64,000 nt of DNA from Bauldia sp965232525 (GCF_965232525.1 NZ_OZ246980.1:558001-622000); one strand, 5' to 3'. Counted from the first letter of the stretch, positions 17,749 through 26,056 are shown. Notes: generated from the letters alone by a model not told the origin. Translations and numbers: made by a program.

Positions 17749-17823
17749 GGCCGGGTAGTCTCCGAGACTGGTTGCTGTTTGCGGATATCGCTTCTCTTTT
17801 GCCTTCGTCATCGCAACTCCAAC

Positions 17824-17905
17824 TTCCTCATCCTGAGGAGCGAGCGGAGCGAGCCTCGAAGAGCCTGCCCCCGACCTGATCGGGGGACGCACAGGTGTTG
17901 AGGGA
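17824..17905. repeat. Partial second copy of the CCTCATnCTGAGG repeat
   Basis: The segment begins CTTCCTCATCCTGAGGAGCG and continues with GAGCCTCGAAGAGCCTGCCCCCGACCTGATCGGGGG, matching the interior of the repeat at 17607 in the same orientation (GCCTG-CCCCGACC-GATCGGGG). It lacks the closing arm, so it is a truncated or diverged copy next to the infC 3' end. It could also serve as a hairpin downstream of infC. Confidence 0.6.
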
Positions 17906-17937
17906 TGTCTCGGATAGACCGAGCGATGTCGACGCCG

Positions 17938-18477
17938 CTAACGCGGCGCCAGCACCATGGTCATCTGGCGGCCTTCGAGCCGCGGCTCGGCCTCGACCTT
18001 GGCGAAGGTGGCGGTTTCCTCCTTCACCCGGTCGAGCAATCTGACCCCCAGTTCCTGGTGGGCCATCTCGCGACCGCGGAAGCGGAGCGTCACCTTGACC
18101 TTGTCGCCGTCCTCGAAGAAGCGGCGGACCGAGCGCATCTTCACCTCATAGTCATGGGTGTCGATATTCGGCCGCATCTTGATTTCCTTGATGTCGACCG
18201 TCTTCTGCTTCTTGCGCGCTTCGGCGGCTTTCTTCTGGGCCTGGAACTTGTAACGCCCGTAGTCGAGTATCTTGCACACGGGCGGGCTCGAGTTCGGCGC
18301 GATCTCGACGAGATCGAGTCCGGCCTCGGCCGCAGCCTCCATGGCTTGTTCAATCGGAACGGCACCGAGATTAGTGCCTTCGGCGTCGATCAGCTGAACC
18401 TGACTGACACGTATTTCTTTGTTGACCCGCGGCCCTTCCTTGGCGGCGGGGGGTGGTGCTCTATGGGGCCTGCGAAT
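17938..18477 (-). CDS. infC: Translation initiation factor IF-3, AUU start
   Basis: With an ATT start at 18477 this encodes 179 residues, the normal IF-3 length. The N-terminal domain begins I-RRPHRAPPPAAKEGPRVNK and continues to VQLIDAEGTNLG. The linker and C-terminal domain have VCKILDYGRYKFQAQKKA and HDYEVKMRSVRRFFEDGDKVK. No ATG, GTG or TTG gives the conserved N-terminus; the first in-frame ATG (18342) would remove 45 residues of the N domain. IF-3 binds the 30S subunit and rejects non-canonical start codons, and an AUU start is the basis of its autoregulation in E. coli. A 194-bp leader precedes it, with a CCAGC/GCTGG hairpin near 18517-18531. Confidence 0.93.
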   Translation of the reverse strand: MRRPHRAPPPAAKEGPRVNKEIRVSQVQLIDAEGTNLGAVPIEQAMEAAAEAGLDLVEIAPNSSPPVCKILDYGRYKFQAQKKAAEARKKQKTVDIKEIKMRPNIDTHDYEVKMRSVRRFFEDGDKVKVTLRFRGREMAHQELGVRLLDRVKEETATFAKVEAEPRLEGRQMTMVLAPR

Positions 18478-18490
18478 GGCCTGTCTCCTC
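18475..18490 (-). promoter_or_regulatory. Shine-Dalgarno plus rare AUU start codon of infC
   Basis: On the minus strand GAGGAGA (18484-18490) lies 6 bases before the codon ATT (18475-18477). The strong ribosome site compensates for the rare start codon. Known biology of infC makes AUU initiation a discrimination target of IF-3 itself, so this site is probably the autoregulatory element. Confidence 0.75.
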
Positions 18491-18671
18491 GTTTGTCACA
18501 ACAATGCCGGCCGCCCCCAGCCTGAAGCTGGCGGAGCCGACCGCAAAGGATTCCTGCAAAGCCTCCGGGAAGTCAACCAATTCGGTTGTCACGATGTTCC
18601 CCGGCTCGCCCGACTCATATAAGCAGAGTCGCCGGTCATCACCAGCCGAACCTTAAGGAAGGGACACGGCC

Positions 18672-19451
18672 ATGACGCAGCCGGTCGCCGAAACCGTCAC
18701 CGTCGGGCCGGATGCCCGCACGATCGCCACCCTGTCGCGGCCAGGAAAATCGCCGGGCCTCATCTGGCTCGGCGGCTTCGCCTCCGACATGACCGGCACC
18801 AAGGCGGAAGCGCTCGATGCCTTTGCCGCCCGGCGCGGACTGGCCATGACCCGGTTCGACTATTCCGGCCATGGCGCCTCCGGCGGCACCTTCGCCGAGG
18901 GCACCATCTCCCGATGGCTGGAGGAGGCCCGCTGCGTTTTCGACCGAACCACCGGGCCGCAGATCGTCGTCGGCTCGTCGATGGGCGGCTGGCTCGCCCT
19001 GCTGCTCGCCCAGGCCCACCGCGACGCCGTCGGCGCCGAGGCCAGCCGGCTCGCTGGTCTGGTGCTGATCGCGCCGGCGACCGACATGACCCGGACGCTG
19101 ATGTGGGAAGGGATGAGCGAGGCGGAACGCGCGGCCCTGATGGAGACCGGCGCCCACCAGGCCTCCAGCGACTATGACGACGAAGGCTACCTGATCACCC
19201 GCGCCCTGATCGAGGACGGCGACAAACACCTCTTCGGCGACCGGCTGATCGAAACCGGTTGCCCCGTCCATATCGTCCAGGGAGTCCAGGACACCGACGT
19301 CCCCTGGCAGCACGCCACCGACCTGGTCTCGCGGCTTGCCAGCGACGACGTGGTGCTGACCCTCATCAAGGACGGCGACCATCGCCTGTCGCGACCCGAG
19401 GACATCGAGCGGATCGAGGCGGCGATCGCCGACATCATCGCCGAGAGCTAA
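18672..19451 (+). CDS. Alpha/beta hydrolase (thioesterase/esterase-like)
   Basis: A 259-residue single-domain alpha/beta hydrolase. The nucleophile elbow is GSSMGG (Ser103), the oxyanion region LIWLGGFASDM, and the C-terminal His is in DGDHRLSRPED; an Asp in GVQDTDVP is the likely acid. Resemblance is to the ABHD10 / acyl-protein thioesterase-like group often found beside infC in alphaproteobacteria. No signal peptide, so cytoplasmic. A Shine-Dalgarno AAGGAAGGG precedes the ATG. It is divergent from infC and convergent with the LysR gene, whose stop overlaps its own by 4 bp. Confidence 0.88.
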   Translation: MTQPVAETVTVGPDARTIATLSRPGKSPGLIWLGGFASDMTGTKAEALDAFAARRGLAMTRFDYSGHGASGGTFAEGTISRWLEEARCVFDRTTGPQIVVGSSMGGWLALLLAQAHRDAVGAEASRLAGLVLIAPATDMTRTLMWEGMSEAERAALMETGAHQASSDYDDEGYLITRALIEDGDKHLFGDRLIETGCPVHIVQGVQDTDVPWQHATDLVSRLASDDVVLTLIKDGDHRLSRPEDIERIEAAIADIIAES

Positions 19452-20326
19452 GCCGCCACGGGCGCCTTTCCCTCGAACAGGCCCCGGTGTTCGGCGAGCA
19501 GCGCGACGATCCGATCGATGATCGTACGCACCAGCGGATCGTGCCGGGCCCGATCGTTGAGGACCAGCCAGCGGCCGCCGCGCAGCGCCTCGATCGGATC
19601 GCCGATGCGGATCAGTCCCAAGTCCGCATCGCCGACGAAGCAGGGAAGCACCGCCTGCCCGGCCCCGGCGCGCACCAGATCAAGCACGGCGCGAACATCC
19701 GTGGTGGTCAGCGTCACCTCGTCCTGATGGTGCTCCCGCGTCCATTGGGCCGAGGGCGTGATGCCCGCGTCGCCGATCGTGTCGGTGGCGATCCACGGCA
19801 GGTGGTTCGCGGTGGCCGATCGGGCGCGGTAGACGGCGAAGGCGATATCGTGCAGCCGGCGGCTGGCGAGCCCCGGCGTCGACGGCGCCTGGTTGCGCAG
19901 GCCAATGTCGGCCTGGCGGCGCACGATGTCGACCCGCCGCTGCAGGGTGACGAAGTCGATGGCGAACGGCTCGGTCGCCGACCACAGCGTGTCGATGTGG
20001 GTGGTGAGGAACCGGCTCGTCCAAACCCCGGCCGAAATGCGGACCGTCCGCCGCGGCGCGCATTCGGAGTACCAGCGCTCGATGCTGCCGGCGGTGACCT
20101 CCATCTCGTGGGCGTACACACAGAGCGTGTGGCCGGCTTCGGTCAGCGTGTAGCCGGTTTGTTTGCGCTCGAAGAGCTTGACCTGCAGCCGCTCCTCGAG
20201 CTCGGCCATCCGCCGGCCGAGGGTCGGCGGGCTGATCCCGGTTTCGCGGGCACTGCCGCTCAGACCTCCCGCGCGTGCCACCGCCAGAAACAGGCGCAGC
20301 GAATCCCAATCCACGGTGCTTTTCAT
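19448..20326 (-). CDS. LysR-family transcriptional regulator
   Basis: A 292-residue LTTR. The N-terminal winged helix-turn-helix is clear: DWDSLRLFLAVARAGGLSGSARETGI followed by SPPTLGRRMAELEERL. The effector-binding domain covers about residues 90-290. A near-perfect palindrome CATTTC-T-GAAATG (20324-20336) spans the start codon and could be its own binding site. LTTRs usually control the divergent gene; here that is only a short 70-residue frame at 20423. The target is therefore uncertain. Confidence 0.9.
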   Translation of the reverse strand: MKSTVDWDSLRLFLAVARAGGLSGSARETGISPPTLGRRMAELEERLQVKLFERKQTGYTLTEAGHTLCVYAHEMEVTAGSIERWYSECAPRRTVRISAGVWTSRFLTTHIDTLWSATEPFAIDFVTLQRRVDIVRRQADIGLRNQAPSTPGLASRRLHDIAFAVYRARSATANHLPWIATDTIGDAGITPSAQWTREHHQDEVTLTTTDVRAVLDLVRAGAGQAVLPCFVGDADLGLIRIGDPIEALRGGRWLVLNDRARHDPLVRTIIDRIVALLAEHRGLFEGKAPVAA

Positions 20327-20422
20327 TTCTGAAATGCCGGTTCCACAATTGCGTCTTCAATAGACGTCCACCTGCTCCTTACCTAGGCGAAACGGGCATC
20401 GGACGCCAGAGGAGCGTTTTTT

Positions 20423-20635
20423 ATGATTGACACATATGGGATCGCCACGGCTCATCTGCTGCAACGCCAGCGAAACAAAGGCGACACCATTCACCCGGAC
20501 TGCGTCGCCGGCCTCGCCCTGTGGGATTGGCTGGCGCGGCTCGTCCATCGCCTCACGGGACAGTCGTCGCGCGCGGCGCCGAAACCCGTCACGGCCGTGA
20601 CCGCCGCCGATTGCTGCCCCGAGGCGGCACGGTAG
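20423..20635 (+). CDS. Small hypothetical protein divergent from LysR
   Basis: A 70-residue frame that I do not recognise, preceded by AGAGGAGCG six bases before the ATG, a good ribosome site. The protein starts MIDTYGIATAHLLQRQRNKG, has a short amphipathic segment (LALWDWLARLVHRLTG) and ends with two adjacent Cys (AADCCPEAAR). It lies 96 bp from the LysR start in the classic divergent arrangement and stops 5 bp before the end of the large repeat protein on the other strand. Support is the ribosome site and position only. Confidence 0.45.
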   Translation: MIDTYGIATAHLLQRQRNKGDTIHPDCVAGLALWDWLARLVHRLTGQSSRAAPKPVTAVTAADCCPEAAR

Positions 20636-20640
20636 CAGGC

Positions 20641-23600
20641 CTACGGCAGCAGGTCGGCGTCGGTGAAGGAGACGCCGTTGAGGATGAACTCCTCGACGTT
20701 GAACACATCGAGATCGGTCGCGCCGCCGTCGCTGATCTCGATGCCGCCGCCACCGCCCGCCGAGAAGACATAGTCGCCGAAGTCCCCGTCGAGGATCAGT
20801 TGATCCTTCTTGTTGCCGCCATCGATCAGGCCGGTGCCGCTGCCGATGTCGAAGACATCCTTGCCGCCGCCACCGAATAGTTCCGCGTCGCTGATGCCCG
20901 CGGTGGTGCCGTTGGCGACGATGGTGTCGTCGCCCTTGCCGAGGCGGATCGTTGCACCGGCGATGCCGAAGCCGACTATCGAGCCGGTGCCGTCGGCGTT
21001 GCCGGTGGCCTGAACCGAGTCATCGCCGCGCCCCGTCTTGATCAAGCCGTCGCGTATGCCGTAGGCGATGGCGTTGTCGCCTGTGGCCTTGCCCTTGGCC
21101 TTGATCGTATCGCCGCCGCGACCGGTGAGGATCGTCGAGGTCGCGTCGGATTGGATGCCGGCGGCCATGACATTGCCGGCGTCGGCCGAGACGATCGCCC
21201 TGCCGACCAGCTTGTCGGCGTGGTCACCGGTGTCGAGGACGGAGCCGCCCAGCACCTGAATGCCGGCGGCGTGGGCTACGTCCTCGGAGAAAATCCGCCC
21301 GGGCTCGGCCTTGACGGTAACGTCCGCCTTGCCCTTGACCTTGTCCCCGCCGGTCGAGGTCTTGAAGGTCGACGAGTCCGTGACCGAGATCCCCCAGGAT
21401 AGCTGAGGCGTCCCGAGATCCCCGGTCGCGCCCAGATCCAGCAGCACGTCGACAGTGCCGGAAACGTCGTCGGCGCCGGCGCCGCTGGCAAGCTTACTCT
21501 TGTCGTCGACCTCGATGCCGGCAACAAACGGGTCAAAGGAACTGCCGATTCCGGGGACAACGAGCTCAAAGTCGGCATCGGCGATAATGCGGTCGTCGCC
21601 GCTCCCGGTCGAGAGCCGGGATCCCTCGTCGACTTCGACGCTGCTCACCGGGCCGAGCACTCCCTCTCCTTGGGTCACCGCGGCGGCGATGCGTGCTTCG
21701 ACCCGATCGCCACCGCTCCCGGTCTTCAGCAGCGACCTCTCGTCGATTTCAATGCCCTCGAGACTGCCGATGGTCCCATCTTCGGTCGAAACGTCCGCCT
21801 TGGCGACGACGCGATCGTCGCCCGCGCCCGTCTCCAGCCGCGCGTCTTCATCGATCTCGATCGCGCTGCCAGCAACGCGGCCCTCGGCAACGGCTTGTTT
21901 GGTGACTCCTTTCACGGTGTCGTTGCCGTCGCCGGTCAGCAGGGATGCGAATTGGTCGACCTGCAGTCCATCCACCTCTATGTTAGTGTCCCAAGGGGCT
22001 CCGGCTGTCAGCTTGGACTTGGCGTTGAGAGTGTCATCGCCGTTCCCGGTGCGGAGGGAAGCACCGGTGTCTACCTGAACCGCCCGTACCAGCGCGACGA
22101 ACACGCCGGACCCGACCCCAGGGGACACGGTGACCGTTCCCTCGATCGTGTCATCACCGCCACCGGTCCGAACCAACGAACCAAAGTCGAAGTGCAGACC
22201 GTCCACGGGATCGAGCGCGGCACCAGATGCGTCGACGATGCCGATCAACTTGTCGTTGCCACCGCCGGTGTCGAGGACACTATCCTCAACCTTGATGCCG
22301 GCGGCCACAACACTACCGGCGTCGGCCGAGACGATCGCCCTGCCGACCAGCTTGTCCGCTTTCCCGCCGGTCTCGAGGAGGGAGCCGTCGAGCACCTGAA
22401 TGCCGGCGACGTGCGCGACGTCCTCGGAGAAGGTCCGCCCGGCGTCGGCCTTGACGGTGACGTTCGCCGTACCCGTGACCGTGTCCTCACCGGTCGACGT
22501 CTTGAGTTTCGAGGCGTCCTGGATGTCGATCCCGATGACACGCTGAGGTGTTCCGAGATCGCCGGTCGTCCCCAGGTCCAAGACCAGATCGGCGGTGCCG
22601 GAAACGCCGTCGGCGCCGTCGCCGGCGGACAGCTTGCCCTGGTTCTCGATCTTGATGCCGATGACCTCATATCTGAAAAAGGAGCTGGTTCCAGGGACAA
22701 CGAGCGCGAGGTCGGCAACGCCGGTGATACGATCGTCGTCGCGCCCGGTCGACAGCCGGGATCCCCCGTCGACTTCCATGCCTACCGCTCTACCAGTCCC
22801 GCCCAGGCCTTCCGGTTGTGTCGCCGCGAAGGCGGTGCGCCCTTCGACCCGATCGGCGCCACTCCCGGTCTTCAGGAGCGCGCCTCCGCCAACATCCATG
22901 CCCAGAGAACTCACCACCCCGTCTGCGATCGAACCGGTCGCCTGGGCGATCACACGATCGTCGCCCGCGCCGGTCTCCAGCCGGGCGCCGGTAACGATCT
23001 CGATCGCGGTGCCGGCGAAAACGCCGTCGGCGGTGACTTGCCGGAGGATCCCTTTCACTGTGTCGTTGCCGTCGCCGGTCAGCACCGATGCGTCGTTGCC
23101 GATCCCCAGCGCGCGGAGGTTGGTGATAGCGTCCCACGGGGCTTCGGTTTTCAGCTTTAACTTGGCCTTGAGAAGATCGTCGCCTTTGCCGGTGCGCAGC
23201 GAAGAGCCCTCGTTCACCCGAACGGCCCGAGCGAACAGAGTGGAACCGCCGAATCCGGTCGTGGTCAGGTTCAGCACGCCCTCGATCGTATCGTCGTCAC
23301 CGCCGGTGCGGACCCGGGAGCCTGAGTCGACCAGCATAGCTTCGAGAGAAGAGCCTTCGCCGATAGCCCCTTCGACGATTGCGTTGATCTTGTCTTGGCC
23401 GGCCCCGGTCTTGATGGTGGCGTCCGACAGGAGCATGCCTCGGCTGTCCGACGCCAACGCGTCGGAGACGACCTTGCCCGTGATCCGGTCGTTGCCCTTG
23501 CCGGTGTCGAGGAGTGCCCCATCAACCGCGCTGATGCCGGTGTGCAGGACGTTGAAGGTCGCGCCCCCCGGTGTGCCCGAGTCGCGCGACACGCCGCGGA

Positions 23601-24102
23601 TCACGTCCTTGGCGTCACCGGTCAGGATGCGCGCGCCCGGTTGCAGGTTGATCCCGGTCGATGTCACCCCGTCTTCGGTCAGCCCGCCATCAGCGATGAC
23701 GATAATCGACACCTTGCCTTCGATCGCGTCCCGGCCGCGGCCGGTGTCGATCAGCGCATCGTTTCCGTCGACGTCGATCCCCTTGAGGACGATGTCCGAC
23801 GCGGCGCCCGACAGCCATACCTCGAGTTCGCCGCTGACATCGTCATCGTCTTTTCCCGTCTTGAGGATGCCGCTGTTGTCGAACCCGATGGCGTCGAACG
23901 CGGCGACGGACGGATCCACCGCGATCGCCAGGAATCCGGCGATGGCGTCGGTGCCGTTGCGCGCCTTGACCGTGCCGGTGTTGAACAGGGCGGTCAGCGG
24001 ACCTAAGGGAACGCCTAGCAGGATCTCGTTCCCCTGGGCGTCGACATCGTCGGGGCCGGTCGTGAAGGCAAAACTGGTCAAATCAAACGGGGCAGGCAGC
24101 AT
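20641..24102 (-). CDS. Large repeat protein with RTX-like T-G-x-G-x-D units (putative secreted/surface protein)
   Basis: An 1153-residue protein built almost entirely of about 29 units of 30-45 residues, each with a core such as LETGAGDDRVIAQA, LKTGSGADRVEGRT or LLTGDGNDTVKG. The core resembles the calcium-binding RTX nonapeptide (GGxGxDxux), with T-G replacing G-G and only one motif per unit, so a beta-solenoid with spaced calcium turns is likely. The C-terminal 80 residues carry a more canonical FGGGGKDVFDIGSGTG and an acidic-hydrophobic end (GVSFTDADLLP) like type I secretion signals. No Sec signal peptide. The ATG has GGGAG six bases upstream. Residues about 260-1020 are a two-fold tandem duplication. 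No type I secretion genes are in the window. Function unknown; adhesin or matrix protein is a guess. Confidence 0.85.
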   Translation of the reverse strand: MLPAPFDLTSFAFTTGPDDVDAQGNEILLGVPLGPLTALFNTGTVKARNGTDAIAGFLAIAVDPSVAAFDAIGFDNSGILKTGKDDDDVSGELEVWLSGAASDIVLKGIDVDGNDALIDTGRGRDAIEGKVSIIVIADGGLTEDGVTSTGINLQPGARILTGDAKDVIRGVSRDSGTPGGATFNVLHTGISAVDGALLDTGKGNDRITGKVVSDALASDSRGMLLSDATIKTGAGQDKINAIVEGAIGEGSSLEAMLVDSGSRVRTGGDDDTIEGVLNLTTTGFGGSTLFARAVRVNEGSSLRTGKGDDLLKAKLKLKTEAPWDAITNLRALGIGNDASVLTGDGNDTVKGILRQVTADGVFAGTAIEIVTGARLETGAGDDRVIAQATGSIADGVVSSLGMDVGGGALLKTGSGADRVEGRTAFAATQPEGLGGTGRAVGMEVDGGSRLSTGRDDDRITGVADLALVVPGTSSFFRYEVIGIKIENQGKLSAGDGADGVSGTADLVLDLGTTGDLGTPQRVIGIDIQDASKLKTSTGEDTVTGTANVTVKADAGRTFSEDVAHVAGIQVLDGSLLETGGKADKLVGRAIVSADAGSVVAAGIKVEDSVLDTGGGNDKLIGIVDASGAALDPVDGLHFDFGSLVRTGGGDDTIEGTVTVSPGVGSGVFVALVRAVQVDTGASLRTGNGDDTLNAKSKLTAGAPWDTNIEVDGLQVDQFASLLTGDGNDTVKGVTKQAVAEGRVAGSAIEIDEDARLETGAGDDRVVAKADVSTEDGTIGSLEGIEIDERSLLKTGSGGDRVEARIAAAVTQGEGVLGPVSSVEVDEGSRLSTGSGDDRIIADADFELVVPGIGSSFDPFVAGIEVDDKSKLASGAGADDVSGTVDVLLDLGATGDLGTPQLSWGISVTDSSTFKTSTGGDKVKGKADVTVKAEPGRIFSEDVAHAAGIQVLGGSVLDTGDHADKLVGRAIVSADAGNVMAAGIQSDATSTILTGRGGDTIKAKGKATGDNAIAYGIRDGLIKTGRGDDSVQATGNADGTGSIVGFGIAGATIRLGKGDDTIVANGTTAGISDAELFGGGGKDVFDIGSGTGLIDGGNKKDQLILDGDFGDYVFSAGGGGGIEISDGGATDLDVFNVEEFILNGVSFTDADLLP
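21041..23320 (-). repeat. Tandem duplication with exact 1140-bp period inside the repeat protein
   Basis: Two consecutive copies of about 1140 bp (380 codons). Corresponding landmarks keep the same spacing: CTCGATCGT... at 23281 and 22141, and GTCGGCCGAGACGATCGCCC at 22321 and 21181, the latter part of a 36-bp identical stretch. Both copies carry the same order of about ten sub-repeats. The unchanged offset at these landmarks shows no net indel between them since duplication. Unit boundaries are approximate. Confidence 0.85.
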
Positions 24103-24216
24103 TTCAAACTCCCTATTCTCTTTGTTCTCCGCTTCTTCAGCGAGAAGAGTTGAGCACGCGCAAAGATTGCTGGCCGCGCACGATTATACAGCCTCGGGAT
24201 CGAGACTATCAGAGGG

Positions 24217-24621
24217 CTAACGCTCTAGTTTCCGAACCAGCATATCGACACGGTCCCCGAAGGCGACGCTGTCCTCCGGTGCGGCATCCGACCAAAGCTG
24301 AAGCAATTCTGATCGATCCGGATTGCCGATGATGCGTTCAACGGCGTCCAGAGCCTCCTGTCGGACATCAGGAAGCCCCGCGATCTCTTCGAAACGCGTG
24401 TCCACGTCCGCCACGAGATCGGGGGTCAGAGTCGGCATCGTGCCGGCTCCCACCGATGCCGCCACGACGGCCGCAGCCGCTAATGCCACGGCGGCATCCG
24501 CTGCTTCGATAGTGCCCGATTCCGCATATGCCAGAACCGTATCGAAGGCGCTCGTGACGGCCGATGCGCCCATTAGCTCAAGATCGAGCATCCAGTCCAG
24601 TGCATCGTCGTTCTCGAACAC
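24217..24621 (-). CDS. DUF4259-like protein
   Basis: A 134-residue acidic protein. The N-terminus FENDDALDWMLDLELMG and the Ala-rich helix AADAAVALAAAAVVAASVG followed by TLTPDLVADVDTRF fit the DUF4259 family (small proteins opening with a F-x-N-D-D-A-x-D-W motif), function unknown. The start is a GTG at 24621. It sits upstream of the repeat protein on the same strand with a gap of about 114 bp, so it could be cotranscribed with it, but no functional link is known. Confidence 0.7.
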   Translation of the reverse strand: MFENDDALDWMLDLELMGASAVTSAFDTVLAYAESGTIEAADAAVALAAAAVVAASVGAGTMPTLTPDLVADVDTRFEEIAGLPDVRQEALDAVERIIGNPDRSELLQLWSDAAPEDSVAFGDRVDMLVRKLER

Positions 24622-24721
24622 GCCGACGCCCTAGGCACCCATTTGTCAGCTCCACACCCTTTGGCTTCGTCGGTTGTCCATCATGCCGGACATCAAGGCC
24701 GACGGCGCCAGGCCCTTTTCA

Positions 24722-25048
24722 TCAAGGCTGGCGGTATTTGCTGGCGATCTCGCCGGCCTTGGCCGCAACAGCCTTGAACTCGGCCGCCGTCCAGGCCTGG
24801 CAGGTGCTGACGCTGGCAGCGCCGTTGGCGCCGAGCGCCACCAGCGACGCAGCCGCGACCGCGTCCAGATCGTCGGCTTCGATGATCATCAGCCAGTCGG
24901 TCTCGCCGGTGGTGAAGTAGTACTCCTTGAGCGTCGCGCCCGCCGCCGCCATCACGTCACTCACCGCCTTGAAGCGGTTCTCCGGATCCTCGGATAGCTC
25001 ATGGACGAATTGCTCGCTCATTTTGCCGGTTTGAATAAAGATCGGCAT
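24722..25048 (-). CDS. GYD-domain protein
   Basis: A 108-residue ferredoxin-fold protein of the GYD family (dimeric alpha/beta barrel-like). Typical features: MPIFIQTGKMSEQFVHEL at the start, then MAAAGATLKEYYFTTGETDWLMIIEADDLDAVAA, and SVSTCQAWTAAEF towards the end. Function is not known for the family. A good Shine-Dalgarno GGGAGAG precedes the ATG. It appears to be a single-gene unit between DUF4259 and the SDR gene. Confidence 0.8.
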   Translation of the reverse strand: MPIFIQTGKMSEQFVHELSEDPENRFKAVSDVMAAAGATLKEYYFTTGETDWLMIIEADDLDAVAAASLVALGANGAASVSTCQAWTAAEFKAVAAKAGEIASKYRQP

Positions 25049-25173
25049 GACGCTCTCTCCCTTTACGGTCCTGCTGCATCCCGACTAATGGCCGGGACGG
25101 GCGACGATCGCCAAGATGTGACCCAACAAGCTTAACACCTTGATGTCGGCACCGCCGCTTGCCGCGCTCGCCC

Positions 25174-26052
25174 CTAGTCCGGCCGCCGCCACGTCCCGTC
25201 GCGCCACAGCGCCGTCAGGCCGTCGCGGTAGGTCGGGTAGGCGAGGCGGACGCCGAGGTCCTCCTTGATCCGGCGATTGGCGACCCGCTTGTTGTCGCCG
25301 TAGAAGGACCGCGCCATCGGCGTGAGGTCAGCCTCGGCGAACGGCACTTCCGGCGGCGGCGCCACACCCATCAGATCGGCGGCGAAGGCGACCACGTCCT
25401 GCGGCGGCGCAGGCTCGTCGTCGGCGAGGTTGTAGATGCCCGGCGCCTGGGCCGATGCCGCCGCCACCAGAGTCCCCGCGATATCGGCAACGTGGATGCG
25501 GTTGAACACCTGGCCGGGCTTGACCACTCGCCGCGCCTTGCCGGCAGCGAGGTTGACGAAGGCGTTGCGGCCGGGACCGTAGATGCCCGCGATCCGGAAG
25601 ACGCCGAGCGGGCACCCCTTGGCATCGGCCAGATCGGTCCACGCCTGTTCGGCCGCCAGCCGATTGGCCGAACGGCCCGGGCGCGGTCGCGGCGGGGTGT
25701 CTTCGTCGACCCATTCTCCGTCGTGGCCGCCGTAGATGCCGACGGTCGACAGGTAGCCGATCCATTCCAGCTTCGGTGCTGCAGCGATGGCATCGGCATA
25801 GTGGGCGAGCACCGGGTCGCCGGCCTCCCCCGGCGCGATCGAGATCACCAGATGGGTCGCCTGCCCGACCGCTTCCGTGACGCCCGGCCCCGGCTCGGTT
25901 CCATCGAAAACCAGCGCGTCGATCCCGGCCGCCCGAAGGCGCGCGGCCTTCTCGGGCGTGCGCACCGTGCCGCCGATCGACTCGGCCTTGTCGACGATCG
26001 CCTTGGCGAATGTGGTTGCGCTGTAGCCGAGGCCGAAGACGAACAGGCGCAC
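25174..26052 (-). CDS. NAD(P)-dependent SDR/epimerase family protein (YeeZ-like)
   Basis: A 292-residue atypical extended SDR. The nucleotide-binding start is MRLFVFGLGYSATTFAK (G-x-G-x-x-A type). The segment WIGYLSTVGIYGGHDGEWVDEDT carries the Ser/Tyr region, and FNRIHVADIAGTL is the typical epimerase substrate-domain motif. The canonical YxxxK is not obvious, so catalytic activity is uncertain. It lies 4 bp after the pentad-repeat protein in the gst-queG-pentad-SDR minus-strand operon. Substrate unknown. Confidence 0.82.
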   Translation of the reverse strand: MRLFVFGLGYSATTFAKAIVDKAESIGGTVRTPEKAARLRAAGIDALVFDGTEPGPGVTEAVGQATHLVISIAPGEAGDPVLAHYADAIAAAPKLEWIGYLSTVGIYGGHDGEWVDEDTPPRPRPGRSANRLAAEQAWTDLADAKGCPLGVFRIAGIYGPGRNAFVNLAAGKARRVVKPGQVFNRIHVADIAGTLVAAASAQAPGIYNLADDEPAPPQDVVAFAADLMGVAPPPEVPFAEADLTPMARSFYGDNKRVANRRIKEDLGVRLAYPTYRDGLTALWRDGTWRRPD

Positions 26053-26056
26053 CGGG

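Larger units (their letters stand above)
17157..17937. other. 781-bp intergenic region filled with REP-like repeats
   Basis: No convincing gene is present between the small membrane protein and infC. The open frames here are low-complexity and arginine- or proline-rich. The space contains three repeat elements listed separately, related to the dispersed palindromic repeats of alphaproteobacteria. The stretch 17157-17390 outside them shows no gene or recognisable site. Confidence 0.7.

Noticed and set aside
17116..17901. 261-residue plus-strand frame in the repeat region before infC
   Set aside because: Its sequence follows the REP-like repeats and shows no domain; it is a by-product of GC-rich palindromes.
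20641..24102. Classical RTX toxin or hemolysin
   Set aside because: No consecutive GGxGxDxux nonapeptide arrays, no toxin or protease domain, and no type I secretion or acyltransferase genes nearby; only an RTX-like repeat protein can be claimed.
22595..24220. 541-residue plus-strand frame opposite the repeat protein
   Set aside because: Ser/Pro/Thr-rich mirror of the repeat array; the minus-strand frame has the coherent motif and a ribosome site.
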